A model generated the notes under the pieces. That model saw only the letters and a list, made by a program, of their open reading frames with translations, was not told the origin of the DNA and made no database searches. This document shows, in pieces, positions 8,077 to 16,672 of a stretch of DNA of 64,000 nucleotides; within the stretch, counting starts at the first letter, position 1; each line of letters opens with the position of its first letter. The position numbers and the translations under genes were made by a program. The DNA is from Silvibacterium dinghuense (GTDB taxonomy: Bacteria > Acidobacteriota > Terriglobia > Terriglobales > Acidobacteriaceae): assembly GCF_004123295.1 (NCBI RefSeq), contig NZ_SDMK01000001.1, positions 620,001 through 684,000 of the forward strand, read 5' to 3'.

Positions 8077-10719
8077 CTAAAACTTCACGTTGAAACCGAG
8101 CGTTCCGGAACGTCCGGGAGCCATCTGCGCATAGTGCGTTGCATAGGCCTCGTCGTAATAGAGCTTGTCGCCCGCATTCTGGACATTCAGCTGCAGGTTC
8201 AGGTGCTTGTTGAACTCATAGCTGCCGAAGATATCCTCGCGCACATAACCCGGCACCCACTTGTTATTCAACTGGCTGCCCCAGACCATGGTCATTCCGT
8301 AGATACCACCGCCGAGGCGCAGCCTGGGAAGAACCTTGTAGTTACTGGTGATGGCCACGCTGTGACGCGGCGTATTCGGCATGCTGTTGCCATTGGCCAG
8401 TCCACTTGCGGTTCCCGAGCCGCCGGCCTGCTCCAGCACCGCATCGAGATAGGTATAACCGCCGGTCAGCTGCCACTTCCGCGTAATATCGCCACTCACA
8501 GTCAACTCGCCGCCCAACGTGCGATCCGTACCCGCTGCAGCGATCGTGCCATCGGCCTGAGTAATGCGCACGTTCTGGATATCCATGCGGAAGAGGTCCG
8601 CGTGCACCATCGCCTTGCCGTGTGCAATCTCACGCTTCACGCCAATCTCTTCTTCGCGAATCTTCTCCGGTTCGAGATCGGCGTTAATCTGGCTGGTCAG
8701 CGCCGAGGTATCGACACCCTGCGAGAGCGCATTGCCGGTCGGAATCGCCGCCGTGCTCACCGTCCCATAGAAGCTGGTGGCCGAGTCCGGCTTGTAGACC
8801 ACGCTGGCCAGGTAGTTCACCAGGTTGTTATCCACGAAATACTTGCTGCGTACGCCCGAGGTCACCGCGCTCTGGTACTGCGAGTCGTAATTGTCGTAGC
8901 GAATACCGAGCGTGCTCTGGAAGTGCGAATTCAGAATGACCGTATCGAATGCGTAGACCGACTTCTCCACGCTCTTCGACTTCGTCGGGTTATGGTTCAA
9001 CGTGATGGTGCCGGTATCCCACCATGGGTCGCGCATATTCGGCGCATAGAGATAGGTGCAGTTGTAACCACCGGCAACACCTACGCCGTTCGGGCAGGTC
9101 TCCGTGTTATTCGAGAATGCCTTGCTGTTGATCGTGTAGGCGTCATTGTTGCCACGCTCCTGCGAGAACTCCGCGCCTGCGGCATAGGAGTGTTTGATCG
9201 AAGCAGTCTTGAACTGGCCAGAGAGGTCTACCTGGTCCATTGCCGTAAACGTCGAGCTCACGCGGTCATTCGGACGACGGAAGACGTAGCCGTAATAAAT
9301 ATTGCCCTGGCTGTCGTCCGGCAGCGTCCAGATGTAGTCTTCGTTTGTGGCTTCATAACGGAAGCTGTTGCGCAGCAGGCTGCTGGCATGCCACAGGTCA
9401 CGCTCCACGCGCGCCGTCGCCGTCTTGTTCTTTGCGCGATCATGATCGCGGTCAATCAGGCCATAGTAGAAGTTGCGATGCGGCAGCTTCACCGGCTCGC
9501 CATCGCCCTTCTCCAGAATGCGCGAGCCAGGATCGACCGTCGGCACGGTAGTCGGGTTGTTATATGGAATGCCCGAGTCCGGAATGTCATTGGTGATCAG
9601 GTGGTAGTAGTCGAGATACGCGCGTGTCGGTCCGCCCAGGCCGATCGCCAGACTGGGCGCCACGCCCCAGCGGTTGTTATGCGCGCCGTCGCGCCCCGGC
9701 ACATCCGCGTTGTGCCATACACCCGCAAGACGTCCCGTCATCAGACTGTTGATCTTCAGATTGCCGTCCACCGTGCCGCGCTCGTAGTCCGAGGTGCCGG
9801 GTGTAAAGCTACCGGCGATAAAGTTATCGCGCCGCGGCAGCTTGCTGTTCATGTTGATGCTGCCGCCGGCTGTGCCGCGTCCGCCATACGCGCCGCCCGG
9901 GCCTTCCGAAACCTCGATGCTCTCCACATCGAAGACCTCGCGCGACTGTGCCGCAATGTCCTGCATGCCGTCGATGTAAGTGCTCGCCTGCGAATCCATA
10001 CCACGGATAAATGGCCGGTCGCCGATGGGATTGCCACCTTCACCCGCGCCGAAGGTAATGCCGGGGATCGTCCGCAGCGCTTCAACCAGCGTTGTCGAAG
10101 CCGTGTTTTGCAGCGTCTCTTCTCCGATCACGGTGATGGTCTGCGGCAGATCGAGCAGCGGCGCTGTGTACTTCATCGAAGACAGGGCCTGGTCATTCAC
10201 CTCGACCGAGCTATTGCTGCCGCTGAGGAACAGTTCGACTCTGCCCTGCTCTTTCGCGCGGGCAGAAACGCCGGTATTCGCCAGAATCTGGGTGAGCGCC
10301 TCTTTCACCGTCAATACGCCGGTCACTCCGGGAGAAGGCAGCTCGCCAATCGAATCGGAAGCCAGCGAGAAAGAGATGCCCGTCTCCTTTTCCATGGACG
10401 CGAGGACCTCGCTCAGCGGGCCGGCGGCAATCTTAAAGTGATGCACGGTCTCGCCCTGCGCGGCCTGCCCATCCGCATCCGGCACAGGAGCCTTTTCGAT
10501 GCCACCGTCCTTCGGATCGCTGGCAGCTGCCGCCGCATCCGCGCCATGCGCGGCAAAGCCGGCCAGAGCGAGCGCCGCAACCATCATCAGCGAACCACGC
10601 TTTCCACGGCTGGCCGAGAGCGGCTGCGCTTCCCGCACGGCATCCACAGAGCTATCCCCATGGGCAGCAGACAAAGTAGCCTTTCCTGTCCAGTTTTCCT
10701 TTGCGAACACGTCCTTCAC
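8077..10719 (-). CDS. TonB-dependent siderophore receptor with STN domain (Fiu/PiuA-like)
   Basis: 880 residues. A basic N-terminal stretch precedes the export signal (about 41-66). An STN domain follows (about 92-165), then the plug (about 185-300, with LDLPQTITVIGEETL and FIRGMD motifs) and a 22-strand barrel ending in the terminal phenylalanine (GTLGFNVKF). It imports ferric siderophores across the outer membrane using TonB energy. The STN domain usually signals to an anti-sigma partner, but no sigma/anti-sigma pair is adjacent. The linkage with a PiuC hydroxylase and Sel1 protein favours a catecholate-type ligand. The start is GTG with an upstream AAGGGG site. A 25-bp inverted repeat lies about 105 bp upstream. 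Confidence 0.93.
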   Translation of the reverse strand: MKDVFAKENWTGKATLSAAHGDSSVDAVREAQPLSASRGKRGSLMMVAALALAGFAAHGADAAAAASDPKDGGIEKAPVPDADGQAAQGETVHHFKIAAGPLSEVLASMEKETGISFSLASDSIGELPSPGVTGVLTVKEALTQILANTGVSARAKEQGRVELFLSGSNSSVEVNDQALSSMKYTAPLLDLPQTITVIGEETLQNTASTTLVEALRTIPGITFGAGEGGNPIGDRPFIRGMDSQASTYIDGMQDIAAQSREVFDVESIEVSEGPGGAYGGRGTAGGSINMNSKLPRRDNFIAGSFTPGTSDYERGTVDGNLKINSLMTGRLAGVWHNADVPGRDGAHNNRWGVAPSLAIGLGGPTRAYLDYYHLITNDIPDSGIPYNNPTTVPTVDPGSRILEKGDGEPVKLPHRNFYYGLIDRDHDRAKNKTATARVERDLWHASSLLRNSFRYEATNEDYIWTLPDDSQGNIYYGYVFRRPNDRVSSTFTAMDQVDLSGQFKTASIKHSYAAGAEFSQERGNNDAYTINSKAFSNNTETCPNGVGVAGGYNCTYLYAPNMRDPWWDTGTITLNHNPTKSKSVEKSVYAFDTVILNSHFQSTLGIRYDNYDSQYQSAVTSGVRSKYFVDNNLVNYLASVVYKPDSATSFYGTVSTAAIPTGNALSQGVDTSALTSQINADLEPEKIREEEIGVKREIAHGKAMVHADLFRMDIQNVRITQADGTIAAAGTDRTLGGELTVSGDITRKWQLTGGYTYLDAVLEQAGGSGTASGLANGNSMPNTPRHSVAITSNYKVLPRLRLGGGIYGMTMVWGSQLNNKWVPGYVREDIFGSYEFNKHLNLQLNVQNAGDKLYYDEAYATHYAQMAPGRSGTLGFNVKF

Positions 10720-10815
10720 GTCCCAATCCCCTTATTGCGGAAAATTGATAGGCACTCCAAGCACTGCACGAATCACGGCATCCGGTCCGCAGATGCAGCC
10801 GCCCAACCTACCTGC

Positions 10816-10831
10816 CGGATAAAAATATCCG
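10816..10831. promoter_or_regulatory. Perfect short palindrome in receptor promoter region
   Basis: CGGATAAAAATATCCG is a 6-bp perfect inverted repeat around AAAA, about 97 bp upstream of the siderophore-receptor start. It partly overlaps the left arm of the longer inverted repeat. It could be a regulator site; the regulator is unknown. Confidence 0.35.
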
Positions 10832-10947
10832 ACAAAAATAGTCGTATTTATAAACGCATGAAGCCACGCTTCAAAACGTCTTCCTTATTACTATGAACGA
10901 AAAATGACGCTCATGACAGAGAAAATACGACTTTTTTTGTCGGATAT
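10825..10947. repeat. 25-bp inverted repeat around a 73-bp core (operator pair or MITE)
   Basis: The left arm 10825-10849 and right arm 10923-10947 are reverse complements at 24 of 25 positions (cores CCGACAAAAATAGTCG and its partner). The 73-bp core has no gene. The arms contain flanking TA, as expected for a TA-duplicating (mariner-type) miniature element. They could instead be two sites of one regulator in the iron-operon promoter. One copy alone does not decide between the two. Confidence 0.6.
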
Positions 10948-11040
10948 CTGTCTAAAGAACTGCCCTGCAGCCTCAGGCTCTCTGCCTATGACCGCAGGGG
11001 CAGTTTTTATGACACGCGACAACGCACGCGACATCATGCA
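10948..11040. other. Non-coding remainder between iron operon and rhamnosidase
   Basis: Together with 10720-10824 this forms the rest of a 320-bp intergenic region. An open frame starting at 10904 has no recognisable product and runs into the antisense of the rhamnosidase gene, so I do not call it. CTGCCCCTGCGG-like complementarity near 10962-11010 may be a weak terminator for the rhamnosidase. Confidence 0.4.
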
Positions 11041-14000
11041 TTACATGGCCTTTGCCACCTCGAACGTATGCGTCCCGGCCGGAAGGGTGAAGACCGTCTT
11101 TCCGTCTTCGGCCGGAGTGCGCGACAGAGAAGACACGGATAGCGCCTTCCCATCCACGCTATATCGTGCAATCTCCGCGCTCGTCAGGCTGAGACGGCCG
11201 GAGGTATTCGCGGGAATCGTCACCGTCCAGTGAAAACCTGCCGGAGCCGTTGCCCACGAAGAATGGATCAGGCCATAGGCCGACTCATACGAGAAGTCGA
11301 TATGGCCGAGGCGCGCATCGAAATTCGGGTGCAGGTTGATCACATGGAAGCCGGGGGCCAGCAAGCTGGTATCCACTCCCGCGGCGTACCGATAGATCCA
11401 TTCGGCCACGGCTCCATAAGCGTAGTGATTGAAAGAGTTCATGCCGGGGTCATTCAGCATCTGATCGCCGTTCCACCGCTCCCACATGGTAGTGGCGCCG
11501 TGCTCGACCATATATCCCCATGAGGGATACTGCGTGTTGAGCAGCAGACGATAGGCCACATCCGCATGCCCCGTATCCGAGAGGACCTCCAGCAGGTATG
11601 GTGTCCCGAGGAAGCCGGTACCCAGCTTCCATCCATTTGCCGCGATGCGATCTACAAGGTGCTGCGCGGCAGCAAAGCGATCTGCCTCGGGAAGCAGATG
11701 CATATGCAGTGCAAGGACATATCCCGTCTGCGTCTCCTGCAGCGGCTTGGCACCCGACCCGTTGGAAGACTCGGGAATCCATCCCACCACGCCATTCGGA
11801 TGCACGAACTGCTGCTCGAAGGCGGCACGGATCTTCTCGAAGAGTTGCGCATAGGCCTGCTCATCCCTTGTCCTGCCGAGCGCATGCGCCATCTGCTGCA
11901 TCAGAGAGACGTCATAGGCCCAGTATGCCGTGGCGATGAGGGTCTGCGATGTCGCGCCTTCCGGCGCAAGCCAGTCGCCAAACGCAATGCCGCCGTTGTA
12001 CGCCCAGAGATAATCCGGGTTCGCATCATGGATGCCGTCGAGGTAGCGCTGCATCGCATCCCAGTTCTGCTCGAGGATAGTGAGGTCGCCCGTCTGCATC
12101 CATGAGGTCCACGGCACGATGACACCGGCATCACTCCATCCAGGACCGAAGCCCGTATTCGGCTTCGAGGTGCCAGGGGCATAAATGCCGTACATCGTCG
12201 TGCCAGCCTGTGTGCCGCGCAGGTCCGTAGCGTACTTCCGCGAAAAGGCGGCGAGATCCATGTTGTAGCTTGCGGTGCGCCAAAAGACCTGTGCATCGGC
12301 CGTCCAGCCAAGACGCTCATCGCGCTGCGGGCAATCGGTAGGCACACCGACAAAGTTCGAGCGCTGTCCCCAGAGGATATTGCTCCACAGCTGATTGATC
12401 ATCGGGCTGCCGGTCTCGAGCTTCGTGGTCTCGAGGGCATCGGTATGCAGCACCACGGCATTCACCGCACTCTTCGCAAGCGCGGCAGAAATGCCGGTGA
12501 TTTCGAGATAGCGGAAACCATGGAAGGTGAAGGAAGGCTGATAGGTTTCCACGCCTTTGCCGGCAAGGATGTAGTGATCGGTGGCCTTGGCATTGCGCAG
12601 GTTCTCGACATAAAGCGTGCCGTCATGATTCAGCAGCTCGCCAAAGCGCAGACGCACATCCGTGCCCGCCGGTCCCTGTACCTGGATACGCGCAACGCCG
12701 GCAAGGTTCTGGCCAAAATCGTAGATGAAGACACCCGGTGCAGGGCTGCTGACGCTCTTCGGAGCCACCGTCTGCTCGGCATGTATGGGCTGAAAGGACT
12801 GCCAGACAATCTCCGGCTCACGAGGATGGACAAGCACCGCGGCATGCCAGGTGTGATCATCGAACGCGGGCATGTTCCAGCCTGTTTGATCGCGGCGCGC
12901 ATCGTAATTCTCGCCGTTGTAAATCTCGGCGCTGGTGATGGGCGAAAGATCGGCCTTCCACGAGTGATCGGTTGCAACCCAATCGACAGAGCCATCTGTA
13001 TATTCGATTCGCAGCTGCGCCTTCAGCGCAGGCGGCGTCGCGCCGTAGTTGTTTCCCTGACCTACCCATTCAAGCGGTGTGGAGTACCAGCCCGGAGCCA
13101 GCCACGCACCCATCGCATTGCGTCCATGATGGATCGCAGAGGTCACGTCACAGGCCTGATAAGTTACGCGCTCGCGAAAATCGGTCCATCCTGGAGAAAG
13201 CACTTGGTCGCCGGCACGCATGCCGTTCACGCTCATCGTGTAGGCGCCAAGCGCAGTGGCATAAAGCCGAGCCGAACGGACCTGCTTCGTCACATCAAAG
13301 GTCTTGCGCAGTGCATCTACTGGAGGAGTCTGGAGCGGGATGCCAAGATCGCCGGCACCGCCGAAGACATCGCGCACTTCGGGATAGCTCGTCGGCGCAG
13401 CCCAGCCGTCATCCTGATACTGCGCGGTATACCACGCCCCACTGGCCTCGAGCGCAGACTTCCACGGCCCCTCGCCGGTCTTGAACACCGACGAAGATCC
13501 ATCGGCGAACTTCACGTAGAGAACAGCGTTCATCGGGGTCTGGCTGCGCGTCTGGTGTCCGAAGAGAAGCGCCTCGACAGCCAGCAGATTCGCACCGCTA
13601 TGGAGCGCGCCGGTCACGTCGCTCGATGCATATGTACGCCAGGGTAGCCTTCCCCACGGCGGCTGCAGCGAAGGAGATAGCACCTGCCGTCCATTCACCC
13701 ATGCAGCGACGGTGTCTTCTCCGGTTGCATAAAGAGTTGCGCTTGCGACCGCTTGCGGCAGATCGAAGCTCAACCGCAGATCATGCCGCGTGTTGTCGCC
13801 GCCCTTGTAGTTGGCGACCTCCGGATTCGTAACCCACGCTGCGTGGGCGGCGCGAACCGCCGCATGCTCCGGGTCTTCATAGCCGATCCAGTCTCCGCGC
13901 CACGCCGACGCGTCCATCAGACCGGTCTCCCACCAGCTGTTCCCGCTGGCGCGATAGGGCTTGCCACTCTCATTCCACAACAGCACACGCCAGTAGTAGC

Positions 14001-14328
14001 GTCTCTCGGCGTCGAGCTTCGGACCGGCATAGAGAACGCCGATGGACTGGCTGCCCTCTATTCTGCCGCTGTCCCACACATCGCCAACGTTCTTCGCCAG
14101 CGACGCCGGAGTCGATGCCACCAACACGCGATAAGCGCTCTGAGCTGCCCCTATGCGCGTATCCTTCAGCTTCCAGGAGAAGGCAGGATGCGGGTTGTCA
14201 TCCCCGAGCGGCGAGGTCAGCGAATCACAGCGGAGATCCACTACGTCTTCCATCCTGCGCTGCTGGGCATACACAGACGAAATACCAAGAGCGAACACAA
14301 CCACGGCAGCAAAGACTTTCCACTTCAT
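11041..14328 (-). CDS. Secreted alpha-L-rhamnosidase, GH78
   Basis: About 1095 residues, typical for multidomain GH78 enzymes that release terminal L-rhamnose from plant pectin side chains or glycosides. A clear signal peptide (MKWKVFAAVVVFALGISSVYAQ) sets the start at 14328, with a GGGAGAGG ribosome site; the frame's upstream extension lacks any signal. After N-terminal beta-sandwich domains, the (alpha/alpha)6 catalytic domain contains the acid motif CPQRDERLGWTAD (E671) and the base motif TMWERWN (E950). The C-terminal beta domain is complete. It is transcribed away from a LytS/LytTR pair and an Oar-like receptor, so these may form one rhamnoside-scavenging locus. Confidence 0.93.
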   Translation of the reverse strand: MKWKVFAAVVVFALGISSVYAQQRRMEDVVDLRCDSLTSPLGDDNPHPAFSWKLKDTRIGAAQSAYRVLVASTPASLAKNVGDVWDSGRIEGSQSIGVLYAGPKLDAERRYYWRVLLWNESGKPYRASGNSWWETGLMDASAWRGDWIGYEDPEHAAVRAAHAAWVTNPEVANYKGGDNTRHDLRLSFDLPQAVASATLYATGEDTVAAWVNGRQVLSPSLQPPWGRLPWRTYASSDVTGALHSGANLLAVEALLFGHQTRSQTPMNAVLYVKFADGSSSVFKTGEGPWKSALEASGAWYTAQYQDDGWAAPTSYPEVRDVFGGAGDLGIPLQTPPVDALRKTFDVTKQVRSARLYATALGAYTMSVNGMRAGDQVLSPGWTDFRERVTYQACDVTSAIHHGRNAMGAWLAPGWYSTPLEWVGQGNNYGATPPALKAQLRIEYTDGSVDWVATDHSWKADLSPITSAEIYNGENYDARRDQTGWNMPAFDDHTWHAAVLVHPREPEIVWQSFQPIHAEQTVAPKSVSSPAPGVFIYDFGQNLAGVARIQVQGPAGTDVRLRFGELLNHDGTLYVENLRNAKATDHYILAGKGVETYQPSFTFHGFRYLEITGISAALAKSAVNAVVLHTDALETTKLETGSPMINQLWSNILWGQRSNFVGVPTDCPQRDERLGWTADAQVFWRTASYNMDLAAFSRKYATDLRGTQAGTTMYGIYAPGTSKPNTGFGPGWSDAGVIVPWTSWMQTGDLTILEQNWDAMQRYLDGIHDANPDYLWAYNGGIAFGDWLAPEGATSQTLIATAYWAYDVSLMQQMAHALGRTRDEQAYAQLFEKIRAAFEQQFVHPNGVVGWIPESSNGSGAKPLQETQTGYVLALHMHLLPEADRFAAAQHLVDRIAANGWKLGTGFLGTPYLLEVLSDTGHADVAYRLLLNTQYPSWGYMVEHGATTMWERWNGDQMLNDPGMNSFNHYAYGAVAEWIYRYAAGVDTSLLAPGFHVINLHPNFDARLGHIDFSYESAYGLIHSSWATAPAGFHWTVTIPANTSGRLSLTSAEIARYSVDGKALSVSSLSRTPAEDGKTVFTLPAGTHTFEVAKAM

Positions 14329-14522
14329 GAACAATGCCTCTCCCACATGATTCAGAGTGCCTGTGCCCGACAGGCGCAGCCTCTCTGGATTATCTTCCAT
14401 CCTTATGCAGCACCTGCGGTTGCGTTGTAATCCGACGGAGCGTCGCCCCACGAGGCATCCCTTCCACACGCTGAACTGTTCCCTGCGCAAAGGACAAGCT
14501 TCGCTGCAAACCTATAACACAG

Positions 14523-14563
14523 GACCGGAGATAGACTACCTTACTAAGCATTGAGACCGGAGA
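14523..14563. promoter_or_regulatory. Direct repeat GACCGGAGA with 32-bp period
   Basis: GACCGGAGA occurs at 14523-14531 and 14555-14563, three helical turns apart, in the 286-bp gap between the divergent rhamnosidase and histidine-kinase genes. It is a candidate binding site for a regulator that controls one or both. The remainder of the gap shows no gene. Confidence 0.35.
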
Positions 14564-14614
14564 CACAGCGATGGTTTCCTAGTGCCCGCACACCGGTTCA
14601 GAAGAGGAGACAGC

Positions 14615-15751
14615 ATGAGCACTGAGGCTATACTCCCGCAGCGTCTACAGAACCCGCATCCACAGGAGATCACCGCATCCGCAGATCTGGCTCCGGCTCG
14701 CCGCCTGCGCCCGCATCCCTTCGCGATCATCTGGTCGGCCGTAACCATTCTCGTGTGCATCACTGCCACCGAGTGCTCCTCCATCACGCATCCCTCCTCG
14801 CTGCTTTATGCGGTTGTGCTCTGGGGCTGGTGGGGCGTGATCGCCTGCATTCTCTGGAAAGCCGGAGAACGGCGCTCTCTTCTTTCTGGTCTCACACCTG
14901 CCTCCATCGCATCGCACGCCGTTGCCGCTTCTGCGCTCGGCTGGCTGCACCTCAACACTCTCTGGAGCCTGGGCTTTACCGGCCTGGGCTGGTATGCGGG
15001 GCTCTCTCCGCATCGCGCATGGCATAGCCTGGTCAATCTCAATCGCTTCGGTATTGAAATCCTGGTATACGGCTTTGTTTTGGGCCTCGTCGGGGTGATC
15101 CAGTATCAAGATCGTTCGCAACATGAAGCCATCCGGGCGCTCGAGCTCGAGAAGCAGCTCTCCGCTGCGCATCTGCGAGCCCTGCAGATGCAGCTTGAAC
15201 CGCACTTTCTCTTCAACACACTGAATGCCATCACCACCCTGGTCGAGCTCGGACGGCAAAATGAGGCGACAGAGATGCTCTCGCATCTGAATACCATCCT
15301 CAAACAGACGCTGAAGCGCACCACCCCCGAGAAAGTTCCTCTCTCGCAGGAGCTGGAAATTCTCGAAAGCTACCTGGCCATCGAGCAGGTGCGATTCGCA
15401 GACCGGCTGCGCATCGAGATCAAAGTCGAGCCAGGTGTCCTCGACGGACTCGTTCCCTGTTTTCTCCTGCAGCCCATCGTCGAAAACGCCATACGGCACG
15501 GCATTGCGCACTGCGAAGAACATGGTTTTATCGAAGCCTCCGCGCGCCGCGAAGGGACACTGCTCTCTCTGCAGATACGAGATGGCGGATCGGGAAAGAA
15601 AAGTCAGTCACAGGCCGGAAACGGCATCGGCCTCTCGAACACCCGCGAACGCCTCGCACACTTCTATAGCGACTCTTACCAGATGCGGGCGAATCCCGTA
15701 GAAGCAGGTGGTTACGAGGTTGCAATTCTTATCCCTTATGAGCGTGCGTGA
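14615..15751 (+). CDS. LytS/YehU-type sensor histidine kinase
   Basis: About 378 residues. Four or five membrane helices (about 40-165) form the sensor. The cytoplasmic part is a His_kinase domain with the LEPHFLFNTLNA phospho-acceptor box, followed by a GHKL ATPase (PIVENAIRHG N-box, GIGLSNTRERL G-box). The ATG at 14615 is preceded by AGAGGAGA; upstream TTG/CTG codons are less likely. The stop codon directly abuts the start of the LytTR regulator, so the two are a coupled pair. The membrane sensor has no recognisable ligand domain. By location it may sense something relevant to the neighbouring rhamnosidase or Oar-like receptor. Confidence 0.9.
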   Translation: MSTEAILPQRLQNPHPQEITASADLAPARRLRPHPFAIIWSAVTILVCITATECSSITHPSSLLYAVVLWGWWGVIACILWKAGERRSLLSGLTPASIASHAVAASALGWLHLNTLWSLGFTGLGWYAGLSPHRAWHSLVNLNRFGIEILVYGFVLGLVGVIQYQDRSQHEAIRALELEKQLSAAHLRALQMQLEPHFLFNTLNAITTLVELGRQNEATEMLSHLNTILKQTLKRTTPEKVPLSQELEILESYLAIEQVRFADRLRIEIKVEPGVLDGLVPCFLLQPIVENAIRHGIAHCEEHGFIEASARREGTLLSLQIRDGGSGKKSQSQAGNGIGLSNTRERLAHFYSDSYQMRANPVEAGGYEVAILIPYERA

Positions 15752-16525
15752 GTGAAGCTAAAGGCGCTGATCGCCGATGACGAAGCATTAGCCCGGGAAC
15801 GGCTCCGCCTGCTGCTCGCAGGTGACCATGATTTTGTTGTTGCCGGAGAATGCCGCAACGGCCGGGAGGTTGTGACCGCACTCAAAGAAGACCGCTTCGA
15901 TGTGCTTTTCCTGGACATTGAAATGCCGGGCGGCAACGGCTTCGAAGCCATTGCGCAGACTGGACCGGCACAGATGCCCTGCACTATCTTCGTGACCGCG
16001 CATCATCACTATGCGCTGCAGGCGTTTGAGGTCCACGCTCTCGACTATCTCACCAAGCCAATCGAGCCTGGACGGCTCAAATCCACACTCGCCCGCGTTA
16101 AGAACAGGGTCGCATCGCAGGCCGCTCTGCTCACACACGAAGAGCTGCAAATGGCTCTCCAGGCTCTCCGCGATGGCACGACTGCGAAACAGGATTACCC
16201 CACGCGCCTCGTCATTCCCGACGGGAAACGCGATGCTGTCATCCAGGTGCAGGAGATCGAATGGATTGAGGCCGCGGACTACTACTCCTGTCTGCATGTC
16301 GGCACACGCACATTAATGCTGCGAGAAACCATGAAGCAACTCTCCGAAACGCTCGATCCCAAACAGTTTGTGCGCGTGCATCGCTCTACGATCGTCAACA
16401 TCGCTCATGTACGTGAAATTCTGCACGGTGGCCGCAATGAAGGATGGGTCTGCCTCACCAGCGGACAGCGCCTGCGGATGAGCAAAGCGGGCTGGCAGAA
16501 CCTTCTGGCCGCCAGTCGCGTATAA
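15752..16525 (+). CDS. LytTR-family response regulator
   Basis: 257 residues: a receiver domain (about 4-120, acidic pocket DD at 9-10, phospho-acceptor D55 in FLDIEMP, K102 region TKP) and a LytTR DNA-binding domain (about 150-255, with WIEAADYYSCLHV and FVRVHRSTIVN). It starts at GTG directly after the kinase stop. LytTR regulators bind pairs of short direct repeats about two helical turns apart. Such a repeat (TGCCTGCA, 21-bp period) lies downstream of this gene in front of the receptor gene, making the receptor a likely target. Confidence 0.93.
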   Translation: MKLKALIADDEALARERLRLLLAGDHDFVVAGECRNGREVVTALKEDRFDVLFLDIEMPGGNGFEAIAQTGPAQMPCTIFVTAHHHYALQAFEVHALDYLTKPIEPGRLKSTLARVKNRVASQAALLTHEELQMALQALRDGTTAKQDYPTRLVIPDGKRDAVIQVQEIEWIEAADYYSCLHVGTRTLMLRETMKQLSETLDPKQFVRVHRSTIVNIAHVREILHGGRNEGWVCLTSGQRLRMSKAGWQNLLAASRV

Positions 16526-16583
16526 GACAGCGTCACACCTTCAGCTTCAGGAATACGCATATTATCCGCATGCGCATTCTCTC

Positions 16584-16612
16584 TGCCTGCAGGAATCCGG
16601 CGGTTGCCTGCA
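16584..16612. promoter_or_regulatory. Candidate LytTR direct-repeat operator before Oar-like receptor
   Basis: TGCCTGCA occurs at 16584-16591 and again at 16605-16612, a 21-bp start-to-start period. This is the spacing known for LytTR-type regulators. The site lies 60-90 bp upstream of the receptor start and immediately after the LytTR regulator gene. Confidence 0.45.
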
Positions 16613-16672
16613 ATCCACTCTCAGATACATGCGGAATCGGGGAAAGTATTGCTCAGAGAGGAGCACGACACC

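Noticed and set aside
7999-10896. Very long open frame on the plus strand opposite the siderophore receptor
   Set aside because: It is the complement of a clear TonB-dependent receptor in a GC-rich codon frame; its translation is arginine/histidine rich with no domain.
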